From Pseudodesulfovibrio sp. JC047 (lineage in GTDB: Bacteria > Desulfobacterota > Desulfovibrionia > Desulfovibrionales > Desulfovibrionaceae), in contig NZ_WUEH01000001.1 in the NCBI RefSeq assembly GCF_010468615.1, positions 1-64,000 on the forward strand: a stretch of DNA of 64,000 nt, given 5' to 3'. The translations under genes and the position numbers were made by a program. Positions 16,129 to 23,671 of this stretch are shown piece by piece. Each line of letters begins with the position of its first letter. The stretch's first letter is position 1. Under the pieces are notes generated by a model, which did no database searches, was not told the origin of the DNA, and worked only from the letters and a program-made list of their open reading frames with translations.

Positions 16129-16555
16129 TTTTTACTCCTATCCAAACAATAAGGGGTTGAAATTTTCTATTTTTGAGCATCCATAAGCGCCATGAAGAGC
16201 TGACAAAGATAATCCAGCTCAGAGCCAGAAGAAGGAAGGATATCAATAAACTATTCAAAGTGGGGAAGCCGAAAATAAACACCTGGTCCCAAACCACCAA
16301 ACCCATCAGCAATAAGGGAATAAACGCGATCCATCTGTGAAGTTTATATGCCCTGATGAGGCGTGGCCTGTCTCTTTCTGTAAAACCCCAGTGTTTTTCC
16401 ACCTCGGGCCAGTTTGTCATGTCCGGCGCGCCGGGATCGTCAAGAGCCATTGGCTTTCTGGGAAGAGTGCTGCGGAGCATTTGGCCAATATGACGCCTTA
16501 GCTTTTTGTGTTCTTCCCAATCAACAAGCCGTTTCGCTGTTTTAATAGGTCTCAT
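16109..16555 (-). CDS. Membrane protein upstream of DotA/TraY, TraX-like by position
   Basis: A 148-residue protein with a charged N-terminal half (1-90) and two hydrophobic segments at about 93-110 and 118-138. IncI plasmids carry traX directly before traY, and the order and size here are similar, but I see no decisive sequence motif, so the name is only a suggestion. It is the first gene of the three-gene leftward operon ending with DotA/TraY. Confidence 0.5.
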   Translation of the reverse strand: MRPIKTAKRLVDWEEHKKLRRHIGQMLRSTLPRKPMALDDPGAPDMTNWPEVEKHWGFTERDRPRLIRAYKLHRWIAFIPLLLMGLVVWDQVFIFGFPTLNSLLISFLLLALSWIIFVSSSWRLWMLKNRKFQPLIVWIGVKNDEKYL

Positions 16556-16700
16556 TTATTGCTCCCAAATATTCTAAAATTTATATGCATAAATTGAGAA
16601 AAGAATATCACACCTCTAGTGTTGCGGCAAACAAAACACTAAAAAACAGTAGTTTTTCCAATTTTATCTGTATAAATTTTGAAAAATTGATCAAATCATA

Positions 16701-16724
16701 AGGACTCGAATTGCTTCGAGTCCT
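16701..16724. terminator. Hairpin with T-tract between two leftward genes
   Basis: AGGACTCGAA and TTCGAGTCCT form a perfect 10-bp stem with loop TTGC, followed on the plus strand by TTTTTATTTT. The nearest gene that would use it (16756-16974, minus strand) reads through it with only a weak T-tract. It may act as a bidirectional insulator. Confidence 0.6.
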
Positions 16725-16755
16725 TTTTATTTTGTGATTTATTTGATCATATGAA

Positions 16756-16974
16756 TCATGCATTGCCAAAAGGTGCAGTTCTCATGATTTCACGGCGTAA
16801 AAAAAGGCCTTGGAGATTTTTATACGTTTCCGTCTCCTTTGCTGCCCGACCTGCCGTGTCCAAAAGCTCACGCAACTCATTCTGATCCAAGACAAAAGCA
16901 CCTACTTGGTCGGCCAGTGTCTCAAATTCGGCAGGACTTTGATTTTTGAAATCTAACAAATTTGCACTCACCAT
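16756..16974 (-). CDS. Small unknown protein, divergent from a DUF6471-like gene
   Basis: A 72-residue helical acidic protein (SPAEFETLADQVGAFVLDQN). A strong ribosome site (GGAGGTG) is placed seven to eight bases before the ATG, so the gene is likely real despite its size. It is divergent from the DUF6471-like regulator gene, and the gap holds four TTTCAnnTATGAA-type sites, so both are probably controlled by that regulator. Function unknown. A small toxin or an anti-regulator is possible. Confidence 0.5.
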   Translation of the reverse strand: MVSANLLDFKNQSPAEFETLADQVGAFVLDQNELRELLDTAGRAAKETETYKNLQGLFLRREIMRTAPFGNA

Positions 16975-16991
16975 GCTTCACCTCCATAGTG

Positions 16992-17085
16992 TTTCATTTA
17001 TGAAATCATAATTTCAAATATGAATTAATTGGTCAACACCAAATTAGACATTTGTTTCAAATATGAAATAATGATTTCATTTGAA
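16992..17085. promoter_or_regulatory. Array of four palindromic operator-like sites
   Basis: Sites are TTTCATTTATGAAA at 16992-17005, TTTCAAATATGAAT at 17012-17025, TTTCAAATATGAAA at 17055-17068 and a shorter TTTCATTTGAA at 17075-17085. Start-to-start distances are 20, 43 and 20 bases, close to two, four and two helical turns. All lie in the gap between divergent genes, one of which encodes a likely DNA-binding protein. Confidence 0.7.
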
Positions 17086-17116
17086 GGATACTAGGATAGC
17101 GTGTAAGCATACTTAC

Positions 17117-17347
17117 ATGGACGAAAAATGGAATGATGAAGCCAAAAAAATTCTGAAAAGCCTCCTGGCACGAAATGGTAAGACTCAGAAAGAGTTAGCT
17201 GAACTGTTATGTCAGCATGGGTGCAAGGAAACACGCTCCAGCGTGACAACAAAAATTAACCGCGGAAAATTTACATTCGCTTGGTTCCTCTTGGTGCTCA
17301 GCATTCTCGATTTGCAGCCGGAATTCAAAAAATCTGACACACCGTAA
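17117..17347 (+). CDS. DUF6471-like helix-turn-helix protein
   Basis: A 76-residue protein. The pattern W..EAKKILKSLLARNGKTQKELAELL, then SSVTTKINRGKFTFAWFL, is that of DUF6471, a small Xre-like helix-turn-helix family common on mobile elements. The ATG at 17117 starts directly before the domain. A longer form from TTG 17081 would overlap the operator array and is less likely. It probably binds the four palindromes upstream and regulates itself and the divergent small gene. Confidence 0.65.
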   Translation: MDEKWNDEAKKILKSLLARNGKTQKELAELLCQHGCKETRSSVTTKINRGKFTFAWFLLVLSILDLQPEFKKSDTP

Positions 17348-17430
17348 TACTGTCTTTTGACCACTCGTACCGATCCCTCTTTACAATCTGTCCAATGCAC
17401 TGCGCGGGGATACAAAGAACCGCTACAAGC

Positions 17431-17601
17431 CTATTCATCAAATCGCTCCACCATCTTTTCAACGCCCAAGGCGTGATGGTGGACCACCCAATGCAATAAG
17501 TTGCGGAATATCTCGTAATATTCATCTATAGCGATATGGACCCGACGAAAGTCCTGGCCAAACTGCTTATAAGTTGAATTCATATGGCTATCTAAGCGCA
17601 T
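17431..17601 (-). CDS. Small DUF6915-like protein
   Basis: A 56-residue protein with the pattern KQFGQDFRRVHIAIDEYYE, then HWVVHHHALG, similar to the short DUF6915 family (FG..EDY..IH......RHRAL.HHAEG). The start is not certain. ATG 17601 has AAGGA six bases upstream, inside the end of the preceding phosphoesterase gene, whose reading frame it overlaps by 14 bases. It appears to be the third gene of the phosphoesterase operon. Function unknown. Confidence 0.45.
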   Translation of the reverse strand: MRLDSHMNSTYKQFGQDFRRVHIAIDEYYEIFRNLLHWVVHHHALGVEKMVERFDE

Positions 17602-18295
17602 ATTCATTCCTTTCAGGCAATTCAATCCACCACTTTTCTAAGCCATCGGCGTAACCGAGGGCTGTCCAATCAACTCCACAGTCATGGCCAACCTGATGGA
17701 CGTGGTAATGACCGAAAAACCATTGCTTCGGCTTCACAATTTCAAGAATGGCGTCCAGCATCTTCGGGGTCGGCTCCTTGAATTTGGCAAGCCATGGCAA
17801 CGAGGCATAGCCAAAGGGTGGACTCTTCTCGATACTGAAACAAGTCGGAGCCGTGTGGCTGATAACTATATCAACCGGCTCGTCCAGCACTTTGGCGAAG
17901 TCCGAATACGAGGGCAATTCCTGGGGGAACCAATCCCGGCCACGTTTGCGATGAACCTTGTCGATTGACTCAGCGCCACCGAAAAACAGCACTCGTCGAC
18001 CATCAGCAAGCACGAGTATCGAGCCGCGTGGCTGATAGAAGCAACCAGGTGCGACTTCGAGCTGGCCGGTTCCCTGGATCAACTCAAGCGCTTCATGGTC
18101 CTCATGATTCCCATCGCACCAATAGACTTTGGTTCTGCCAAGTTCGAATTCCGGATCGTCTGGTGGCCATCCTGGATACTCTTTTGGCCAGTACCCAAAA
18201 TCGCCCACTTGCAAAATGGCGTCAGGCTGTTTGTCTTGCACCAGGTCATTGAGGGCTTCAAAACGCCCATGAAGATCACCTACCACTAGAATCAT
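17588..18295 (-). CDS. Calcineurin-like metallophosphoesterase
   Basis: A 235-residue metallophosphoesterase with all metal-ligand motifs in order: GDLHGR near the N-terminus, GDFGYWP, CDGNHED, SHTAP and GHYHVH near the C-terminus. The family hydrolyses phosphomono- or diesters with a two-metal centre. The substrate cannot be told from sequence. Its ATG overlaps the stop of a second, different phosphoesterase gene (ATGA), so the two are co-translated. No signal peptide is seen, so it is cytoplasmic. Paired phosphoesterases of this kind are frequent on phages and plasmids. Confidence 0.85.
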   Translation of the reverse strand: MILVVGDLHGRFEALNDLVQDKQPDAILQVGDFGYWPKEYPGWPPDDPEFELGRTKVYWCDGNHEDHEALELIQGTGQLEVAPGCFYQPRGSILVLADGRRVLFFGGAESIDKVHRKRGRDWFPQELPSYSDFAKVLDEPVDIVISHTAPTCFSIEKSPPFGYASLPWLAKFKEPTPKMLDAILEIVKPKQWFFGHYHVHQVGHDCGVDWTALGYADGLEKWWIELPERNEYALR

Positions 18296-18780
18296 AGCTG
18301 AAACAACTCCTGAAGCCGTTGAAAGGACACTGGGTAAAAGTCATGGCAATCCACGCCTACGTCCAAGGACAAACCAAAGGGTTCGAGTAAACCGTGGCTA
18401 TGGCCAAAGACGTGCCAACTCCCATAATGGGATCGTGGCCATACGCGCATGGCGTAATGGCATACGACCACAAGCTGCTTGTCGACCTGGACCGTGTGAA
18501 TGTCTGGCGCCCTGCGAGGCCCAAGCCAGTTGTCATGTGAGCCGTATAAAAAAATGTGTTCGCCATTGAGCCGGCTGATATACTTTTCCTCGGCCAACTC
18601 ACGCGTTTTGACAAAGGCAAAATCGCCGGCATGAATGACGGCATCCTCCGGCCGCACAACCGCGTTGTGACGCCGGATCAGCTCCTCATCCATTTCCTCG
18701 ACCGAAGAAAAGGGACGACTTTCGTATTCCAAAACCTTGGCATGCCCAAAATGCTCATCGGCGGTAAAGTAAAACAACAC
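18292..18780 (-). CDS. Second metallophosphoesterase with a variant NHD motif
   Basis: A 162-residue protein of the YfcE/phage phosphoesterase kind: TADEHFGH at the N-terminus, HAGDFAF, then GSHDNW where most relatives have GNHD, VCHYAM, and FGHSHG. The Asn of the NHD box is displaced (GSHDN), which may change activity. The start is GTG 18780 or TTG 18777. GAGAGGAGG lies upstream of both and is better spaced for the TTG. It is the first gene of a three-gene leftward operon. Substrate unknown. Confidence 0.78.
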   Translation of the reverse strand: MLFYFTADEHFGHAKVLEYESRPFSSVEEMDEELIRRHNAVVRPEDAVIHAGDFAFVKTRELAEEKYISRLNGEHIFLYGSHDNWLGPRRAPDIHTVQVDKQLVVVCHYAMRVWPRSHYGSWHVFGHSHGLLEPFGLSLDVGVDCHDFYPVSFQRLQELFQL

Positions 18781-19064
18781 GCCCTCCTCTCATATTCCCA
18801 AATCCACCAACGATACGTTCATTCCCCACCATAACAATTAACCATTTCGAACCATCTGGAACCATGAGCCACATATTCCACGCCCCACGTACCTTCTAAG
18901 GCCTCTTTCAGCGTCTCACGGACCGAATATATGATAATCTCGACTGCTGGATATCTCTCAATTTGAACCTTTCGAGCTTAGCTATCTGTCAAAAGAAGCG
19001 GCAATTATTGATGATTAAAGCAAAATCAGCTTTGTTGCGAACTCTGGAAGCGTGAGTCATATAT

Positions 19065-20153
19065 TTATCGGGGATATACGTTCGAACTAGGCTTCAAATC
19101 ACGCCGTTTTACTGGCTGCGATCCTGTTACTTGAACTAACCCTCGCCTGCTCCCTTTTCGCCTTTGACTGGCCAAGCCATAATTCCCTTGAGTTCGATCC
19201 GAGCAATGTCCCATGGCAATGGCAATTTGCTCCTTGGAGACTCCAGCCCCTTTCAAATCTGCTGAAAATTGGTGTCTGAAGGAGGCCATCGAGACTTTAC
19301 CTTTCCAGCGCTTTCCGAGAGCCTTAATTACAGCAAGCTCAACTGCCCCTCGAACAGCCCTATCACTCGCTGCAGGTTCACAACAAAGAGCCCCCCCAGC
19401 CTTTTCTACCAAACGGTAGAGCCCGTGCTCCATTGTTGAAACCGGACAAATCACCAGTTCGCGTTTCATCTGCCCATAGCCCTGACCAGTTTTTGCGCCA
19501 TAAAATGTCAAAACAAGCTTCTTGTCATGTATGATCAAATGCACGCCATCAGAAACTAGCCCTTTACCGACTTCTCTTCCCGGATATAATTCCGCGGGCC
19601 TACAACCCGACGCAGCTAAAACAAGAATTAATAATCTGTGTTGCCGAGGCACGGCTCTGAACAACTCCATCTGCCAATCTGGGATCGCTTTATTGAGCCG
19701 ACCCAGATATTGGCGCTTGCCTTTTCGAGATTTCTTATCCACCTGCACTTTTGGATGTGCCGAAGGCCGTCCTTCACGCTTTCTTTGTCGGCCGTAATCT
19801 GGGGCTTGGTCTTCGAGTAAACGTGCGCTGTCCAATATCATGGACTCAAGATGCTCAGCTTGCTCCAAGGCTCCTTCGTCGGCGATCCTTCTCAACGCTT
19901 TCACATTCTCAAACCTCTGAATAATCTGCTCGGCCAGTCCATATTGGTAGCCTGCCTTTAGTGCATAGTACCTACGCTTGCTCAATGGTTTCGCTGAACT
20001 CTTCTCGTTGGCATATGCCTGTGGCGTGAGCCCCCTATCGTCGAGTTGATGAAACGACCGCAAATATCCTTTTCGGGTGCTCTCTTTGAGACTCCGATCA
20101 ACGATCTTTCGAGCCATCTTTGCAGCTTGTTTCAAATCCATTTTGACAGCCAT
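19065..20153 (-). CDS. Tyrosine recombinase with an unusual catalytic box
   Basis: A 362-residue tyrosine recombinase. Visible catalytic elements are R185 (GCRPAEL), a likely Lys near 221 (AKTGQG), R293 (SFRHQF), H316 (MGHCSD) and Y325. The His of the usual HxxR box is Ala (A290). It is a different type from the tRNA-adjacent integrase. Directly upstream of its start lies a region full of long inverted repeats (20184-20378), a natural candidate for its site. Possible roles are resolution of multimers, a second integration site, or an inactive remnant. The ATG at 20153 has no strong ribosome site; an internal ATG follows four codons later. Confidence 0.78.
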   Translation of the reverse strand: MAVKMDLKQAAKMARKIVDRSLKESTRKGYLRSFHQLDDRGLTPQAYANEKSSAKPLSKRRYYALKAGYQYGLAEQIIQRFENVKALRRIADEGALEQAEHLESMILDSARLLEDQAPDYGRQRKREGRPSAHPKVQVDKKSRKGKRQYLGRLNKAIPDWQMELFRAVPRQHRLLILVLAASGCRPAELYPGREVGKGLVSDGVHLIIHDKKLVLTFYGAKTGQGYGQMKRELVICPVSTMEHGLYRLVEKAGGALCCEPAASDRAVRGAVELAVIKALGKRWKGKVSMASFRHQFSADLKGAGVSKEQIAIAMGHCSDRTQGNYGLASQRRKGSRRGLVQVTGSQPVKRRDLKPSSNVYPR

Positions 20154-20183
20154 TGTTAATATGTATTTTGATTTTCCAAGCCT

Positions 20184-20378
20184 CCCCTCTGCCCTTCCGG
20201 GCAGCTCCCCTCACAGAGGGGAAAATATAGGCTTATGTCCAAAATCTGCGGCGTGAATCACGCCATTTTTCGCAGGCTCAAAATGTCATGCTTCTCGCAG
20301 CAAATTTGCCCCATAAGCCTATATTCGCGGTAGGCTAAACGTCGCCTACCGCGAATATGAAGACGACTCGTGATTCAC
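20184..20378. repeat. Cluster of long inverted repeats upstream of the second recombinase
   Basis: Four structures lie in 200 bases. CCCCTCTG/CAGAGGGG (20184-20191, 20214-20221) has a GCCC/GGGC stem inside. AATATAGGCTTATG/CATAAGCCTATATT (20224-20237, 20312-20325) is perfect over 14 bp and encloses GGCGTG-AAT-CACGCC (20250-20264). ATATTCGCGGTAGGC/GCCTACCGCGAATAT (20321-20335, 20344-20358) is perfect over 15 bp with spacer TAAACGTC. GTGAATCACG at 20253 is echoed as CGTGATTCAC at 20369. Candidates are a recombination site, a transfer origin or a single-strand origin. No gene fits here. Confidence 0.7.
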
Positions 20379-20380
20379 TT

Positions 20381-20812
20381 CTAGAAATCATATTGAAAAT
20401 CATCCACTCCCCCTCCCGGCTGACCTACGGATTCAAGAGCAAAATTCCAACATGCAAACACGGATCGAATGCAAGGATCTACACCCGGGACATCTGTTTT
20501 CCAAAGCTCCGCCCCTGTTTGCCTACTTACCTGCAACAACACATCCCAGGCCACCTCTTCTGGGCTGGCTCCAGGCAGGACACACCAACTCGCGAGGCAC
20601 ATGCTGCGGGTCAAGAGGTTATGAAACCGGCCCGAATAGTAGGCGTTCCACATGACTAAAGGTGACAGCCTTTGTTCGTGAGCCAAATCGTGGCAATACG
20701 GAGGGGGAAAAGGGCTCTCGAACGCCTTTAAACGGTCATCGAGGGCAACCCTATACTCTCGATAGCTTCGTGCTTGTTGCGTATTTAGTAGATGCTTAAG
20801 GACAAGCGACAT
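20381..20812 (-). CDS. Unknown 143-residue protein
   Basis: Not recognised. It has a protein-like composition with ARSYREYRVALDDRLKAF and a Cys/Trp-rich middle (MCLASWCVLPGASPEEVAWD). It starts ten bases after the stop of the HTH gene on the same strand, with only a weak GTGGG ribosome site. The frame stays open further upstream, but that part is the shadow of the preceding gene. The plus-strand frames here look less protein-like. It may be a replicon-associated gene; moderate doubt that it is real. Confidence 0.4.
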   Translation of the reverse strand: MSLVLKHLLNTQQARSYREYRVALDDRLKAFESPFPPPYCHDLAHEQRLSPLVMWNAYYSGRFHNLLTRSMCLASWCVLPGASPEEVAWDVLLQVSRQTGAELWKTDVPGVDPCIRSVFACWNFALESVGQPGGGVDDFQYDF

Positions 20813-20822
20813 ATTAGACCCA

Positions 20823-21716
20823 CTAATAGGTGCTCGAAAAACCAATTCCAGGCCTTGATTGCCTTTGAGCTTTCGGAGGCACAAAGGATTCAGCCACGTC
20901 CTTATCAATCAGCCAGGCCTTCTCTATCTGCCTAGCCTCGATGATCCCCTTTTCACACCACTGTCGTGCAATGCGGATTGAGACATCATGCAGTTTGACC
21001 AGCCCTTCTACGGGGTAGCCGTTATACTCTTTAAGAACCGACTCAATGTACTGATCGTGATGCCTGCAGCGGTCATTGAGTTCCCTTCGGGCTGCAAGCA
21101 CATCTTCATAGGCAGACTTCTTGGGCCAGAGGTCGAAGTGGTCGAACCTATTTACCCTTTCCAAGGCTCTATTGGCATTTTTGAGCCCAAAATCGAGCCC
21201 TGCAAGGTAGGTGTCAACTTTCGGTTTTGGAAGATCGTCCCCCCCCCATGGCCACGGCCCGGTGTAGCTTCTCTTCTCGAATTTTTGTTCGCTAAAGATG
21301 ATACGCACTTCCATGTGAGCCCCCTCAAGAGCCTTCCACTGTTCCATTATTTTACGTGTCGAGTAGTCAACAGCTTCCATCAACAACTCACGAGCAAGGT
21401 CGATAAGCGATGTGCTATCGCCATCAAAAAAGTCACGGTCAACGTTGATATAATCCAGGATGAACTTATGCAGGTTGAAAGGATCTCCGACAGACCTACA
21501 TATGCTGTCAACATTGCAGTGTCCATTCAACACATTGTGACGAAACACAGCTGCAAAGCGGTTGTGAATCTTCCATGCCTTGGCCACAGCATTAACGAGT
21601 TGGGTTTCAGTGACCTTCTCGCCGGCGTAGAGTTTTTCGAGAAGCTCTACACAAAGGACATACGCTTCACGAGCCTGCTCATCCATTATCTCAGTAAATC
21701 TCTTCATGTTGGGCAT
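20823..21716 (-). CDS. Replicon-associated protein with C-terminal excisionase-type HTH
   Basis: A 297-residue protein. Residues 1-230 are helical and not recognised. The C-terminal 60 residues (SIRIARQWCEKGIIEARQIE, then AWLIDKDVAESF) have the pattern of the excisionase/MerR-like helix-turn-helix. AAAGGAGG sits seven bases before ATG 21716, fixing that start against upstream options. The iteron array lies just upstream of this gene, and the initiator gene beyond it. It may be a replication or copy-control regulator or a directionality factor for recombination. Confidence 0.6.
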   Translation of the reverse strand: MPNMKRFTEIMDEQAREAYVLCVELLEKLYAGEKVTETQLVNAVAKAWKIHNRFAAVFRHNVLNGHCNVDSICRSVGDPFNLHKFILDYINVDRDFFDGDSTSLIDLARELLMEAVDYSTRKIMEQWKALEGAHMEVRIIFSEQKFEKRSYTGPWPWGGDDLPKPKVDTYLAGLDFGLKNANRALERVNRFDHFDLWPKKSAYEDVLAARRELNDRCRHHDQYIESVLKEYNGYPVEGLVKLHDVSIRIARQWCEKGIIEARQIEKAWLIDKDVAESFVPPKAQRQSRPGIGFSSTY

Positions 21717-21831
21717 GAAGCCTCCTTTGGCTTTCAATTTCTTCCTTTTCATTGGCTGCCTTTTGCCTTTCGCGCCGAAGGAGCTTGGAGGCGGAGCCGA
21801 CTCTTTCCCTATTTAACTGCCACTGATTCAT
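21691..21831 (-). CDS. Possible 46-residue charged peptide
   Basis: A short frame from ATG 21831, overlapping the start of the next gene by 26 bases. The product is highly charged and helical (LLRRERQKAANEKEEIE). The ribosome site is weak (AGCGGG). Translation here could couple to the downstream gene, a common arrangement in copy-control leaders. Whether the peptide itself matters is unclear. Confidence 0.35.
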   Translation of the reverse strand: MNQWQLNRERVGSASKLLRRERQKAANEKEEIESQRRLHAQHEEIY

Positions 21832-21908
21832 AATCCCGCTCTTCTTTTCTTGGGTAAGTAGGGTAAGAAGAGGATAAGAATATATAATATGATGCAACCT
21901 GACGAACT

Positions 21909-22145
21909 GGGACGTCACCCTTAACGGTTGGAGGACGTCATCCTTAATCTTCATTTTTTCAGGGACGTCACCCTTACTGATTTTTCGCGAACAGGGACGT
22001 CACCCTTAATCATTCATACTACTAGGGACGCCATCCTAAAATTTTATCCCCATTAGGGACATAATCCTTAGGAATCAGCACTTGCCAAACATTGCAAACC
22101 CCGCCGTTTTAATTGATTTTGCACAAACTGGGACATCATCCTTAA
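21909..22145. repeat. Seven iterons: candidate replication origin
   Basis: Consensus GGGACGTCACCCTTAA occurs, with some variation, at 21909, 21932, 21962, 21994, 22025, 22056 and 22130, all in the same orientation. Steps are 23, 30, 32, 31, 31 and 74 bases, mostly close to three helical turns. The last copy overlaps the 3' end of the initiator gene. An AT-rich stretch with TATATAATATG lies next to the array at 21875-21895. Direct-repeat arrays beside an initiator gene are the hallmark of theta-replicating iteron plasmids. Confidence 0.88.
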
Positions 22146-23182
22146 CGCCTTTGCAGCAATTTCTCGTTGACCTTTTTGCGTATTCCATTCGCCCGTATCA
22201 ACTCCTTCCGTACAAATCTGAAATGAACATTGAGCCTAAAATTGTAATCAACGATTTTTCGCCCCTGCTTTTTATGCTCCTCTACAAATGATTCAATAAC
22301 TTTTGCAGCTTTCAATTCGTCTAAACCAATCCGAAACTTCTTCGCATTGTCAGACAGCTTTGAATACACAACAAAACCATGGCGATTAACAAAAGATTTC
22401 AAATAAATGTTGATTGGCGGCTGCCTGTAAGTAGCACCATAAAATCGCAGACTTAACTGCTTATATATTCTGCGTGCGTAGCGACTTTTAAACCCCATAC
22501 ACAACTCATAGTTAATCTGGCGAAAAAGCCCTTCCTTAAGATGCTGGGAAACAAGGGGGTGAAGTTGGACATACCCGCGCCCATCCTGAGCATCTGTAGA
22601 CAACAAGAATTCAGGGTATGTGCTTGTCCCAGCTACGGCCTCACCTTTTTCGTCTTCAAGAATAATCCGGGCTCCGCCAAGGATCTGAATAGCTTCCTTA
22701 ATCTCACTGTAACTATAGCTATGACTGATACGTTTCAGTTCTTGCTGAATTTGACCAATGGTTACGGCAACTCTTGTTGTGTCCTTCAATTCAAAAAGGC
22801 TTTTGTTTTCAATCGCAATTTTTGTAATTGCATCTTCCACAAACTCCTCTCGGGTCCCTATGAACATCTCCTTGGTTCCAATCATCATGCCAGTTTTAGG
22901 ATCTCGAATTTTGATACGAGCTGGGTGAAGAACTACTTTGTACAAAATCCCATTAGCTTTGAATTCTCGTTCACGTGACTCAAGATGTTTTTGGTCAGTC
23001 GGCTCATCATGCACATACTTCGGTATCTCGTTGTAAAGCTCCACCATATTTGAATATTCATCGTCAACATCATAATAAAAGAGGCTTAATTGATGTGCTG
23101 AGGGCACAGACAACTTATTCCCTGCAGCCCTCTGTTTGTCGTCGATGTGCTTCATGATGAAGCCATTATTATTTGTTGACAT
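22142..23182 (-). CDS. Plasmid replication initiator (Rep)
   Basis: About 346 residues with two winged-helix-like parts: TIGQIQQELKRIS, then YSEIKEAIQILGGARIIL; and YARRIYKQLSLRFYG with FRIGLDELKAAKVIESF. This two-domain plan is that of iteron-binding initiators (Rep_3/RepA superfamily). Its 3' end runs into the iteron array. The N-terminus is unsure: ATG 23182 or ATG 23155, neither with a strong ribosome site; upstream codons are hydrophobic and unlikely. It would bind the iterons, open the origin and recruit the host helicase. In the integrated state it must be repressed or tolerated. Confidence 0.82.
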   Translation of the reverse strand: MSTNNNGFIMKHIDDKQRAAGNKLSVPSAHQLSLFYYDVDDEYSNMVELYNEIPKYVHDEPTDQKHLESREREFKANGILYKVVLHPARIKIRDPKTGMMIGTKEMFIGTREEFVEDAITKIAIENKSLFELKDTTRVAVTIGQIQQELKRISHSYSYSEIKEAIQILGGARIILEDEKGEAVAGTSTYPEFLLSTDAQDGRGYVQLHPLVSQHLKEGLFRQINYELCMGFKSRYARRIYKQLSLRFYGATYRQPPINIYLKSFVNRHGFVVYSKLSDNAKKFRIGLDELKAAKVIESFVEEHKKQGRKIVDYNFRLNVHFRFVRKELIRANGIRKKVNEKLLQRR

Positions 23183-23239
23183 TCGATATGTCAAGAAGTA
23201 CTTATTGATCACGCAACAAATACAAATCATCAAAATGCA

Positions 23240-23671
23240 ATGACAGACAATCAACTTAAGTGCCTGACATACAAAGAACTTGCTTCACTCATGCACCTGG
23301 AGCACAAAACCATGTATAATGTTTGGAAAGCTCTTCCTCACTTTTTTGTCACGCCCAAAGGGTGGGACAACCCTCGGCTAGAATCAGCAAGATTTGATTA
23401 TTTTGAAGTGATTGCGCATTGCAAAGCCATGAGCCGGCATCAAGAGGAGGCTGCAAATGGCAGTCAACGTATGGTTTCGTCCTTATCCAAGGAAGGGAAA
23501 GAAGTATCGCGCGTACTTCAAATACAAAGGGAAACAGCCGTCCAAAGCTGTAATGACCAAGAAGGAAGGTCGCGAATGGGCCGAGCAGAAAGTCAAAGAA
23601 ATAGACGCGGAACTCAAGAAGGAAAAGTCTCTGGCTTTGATGTTTTCCGCAGGGTCCAAGGAGTATCTTGA
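23240..23671 (+). CDS. Helix-turn-helix protein overlapping the integrase gene
   Basis: The first 70 residues (CLTYKELASLMHLEHKTMYN, then WDNPRLESARFDYFEVIAHC) look like an AlpA/excisionase-type helix-turn-helix with a short wing, suitable for a directionality factor. The frame does not stop before the integrase start at 23457 but runs 215 bases into it in another frame, producing a charged tail of doubtful value. It is divergent from the rep gene. Either the overlap is real and couples the two genes, or a +1 shift would join the HTH to the integrase. Confidence applies to the N-terminal half. Confidence 0.5.
   Translation: MTDNQLKCLTYKELASLMHLEHKTMYNVWKALPHFFVTPKGWDNPRLESARFDYFEVIAHCKAMSRHQEEAANGSQRMVSSLSKEGKEVSRVLQIQRETAVQSCNDQEGRSRMGRAESQRNRRGTQEGKVSGFDVFRRVQGVS

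Noticed and set aside
21909-22145. Regular direct repeats considered as a CRISPR array
   Set aside because: Units are 16 bases with unequal, non-unique short gaps, and they lie next to a plasmid initiator gene; iterons explain them.
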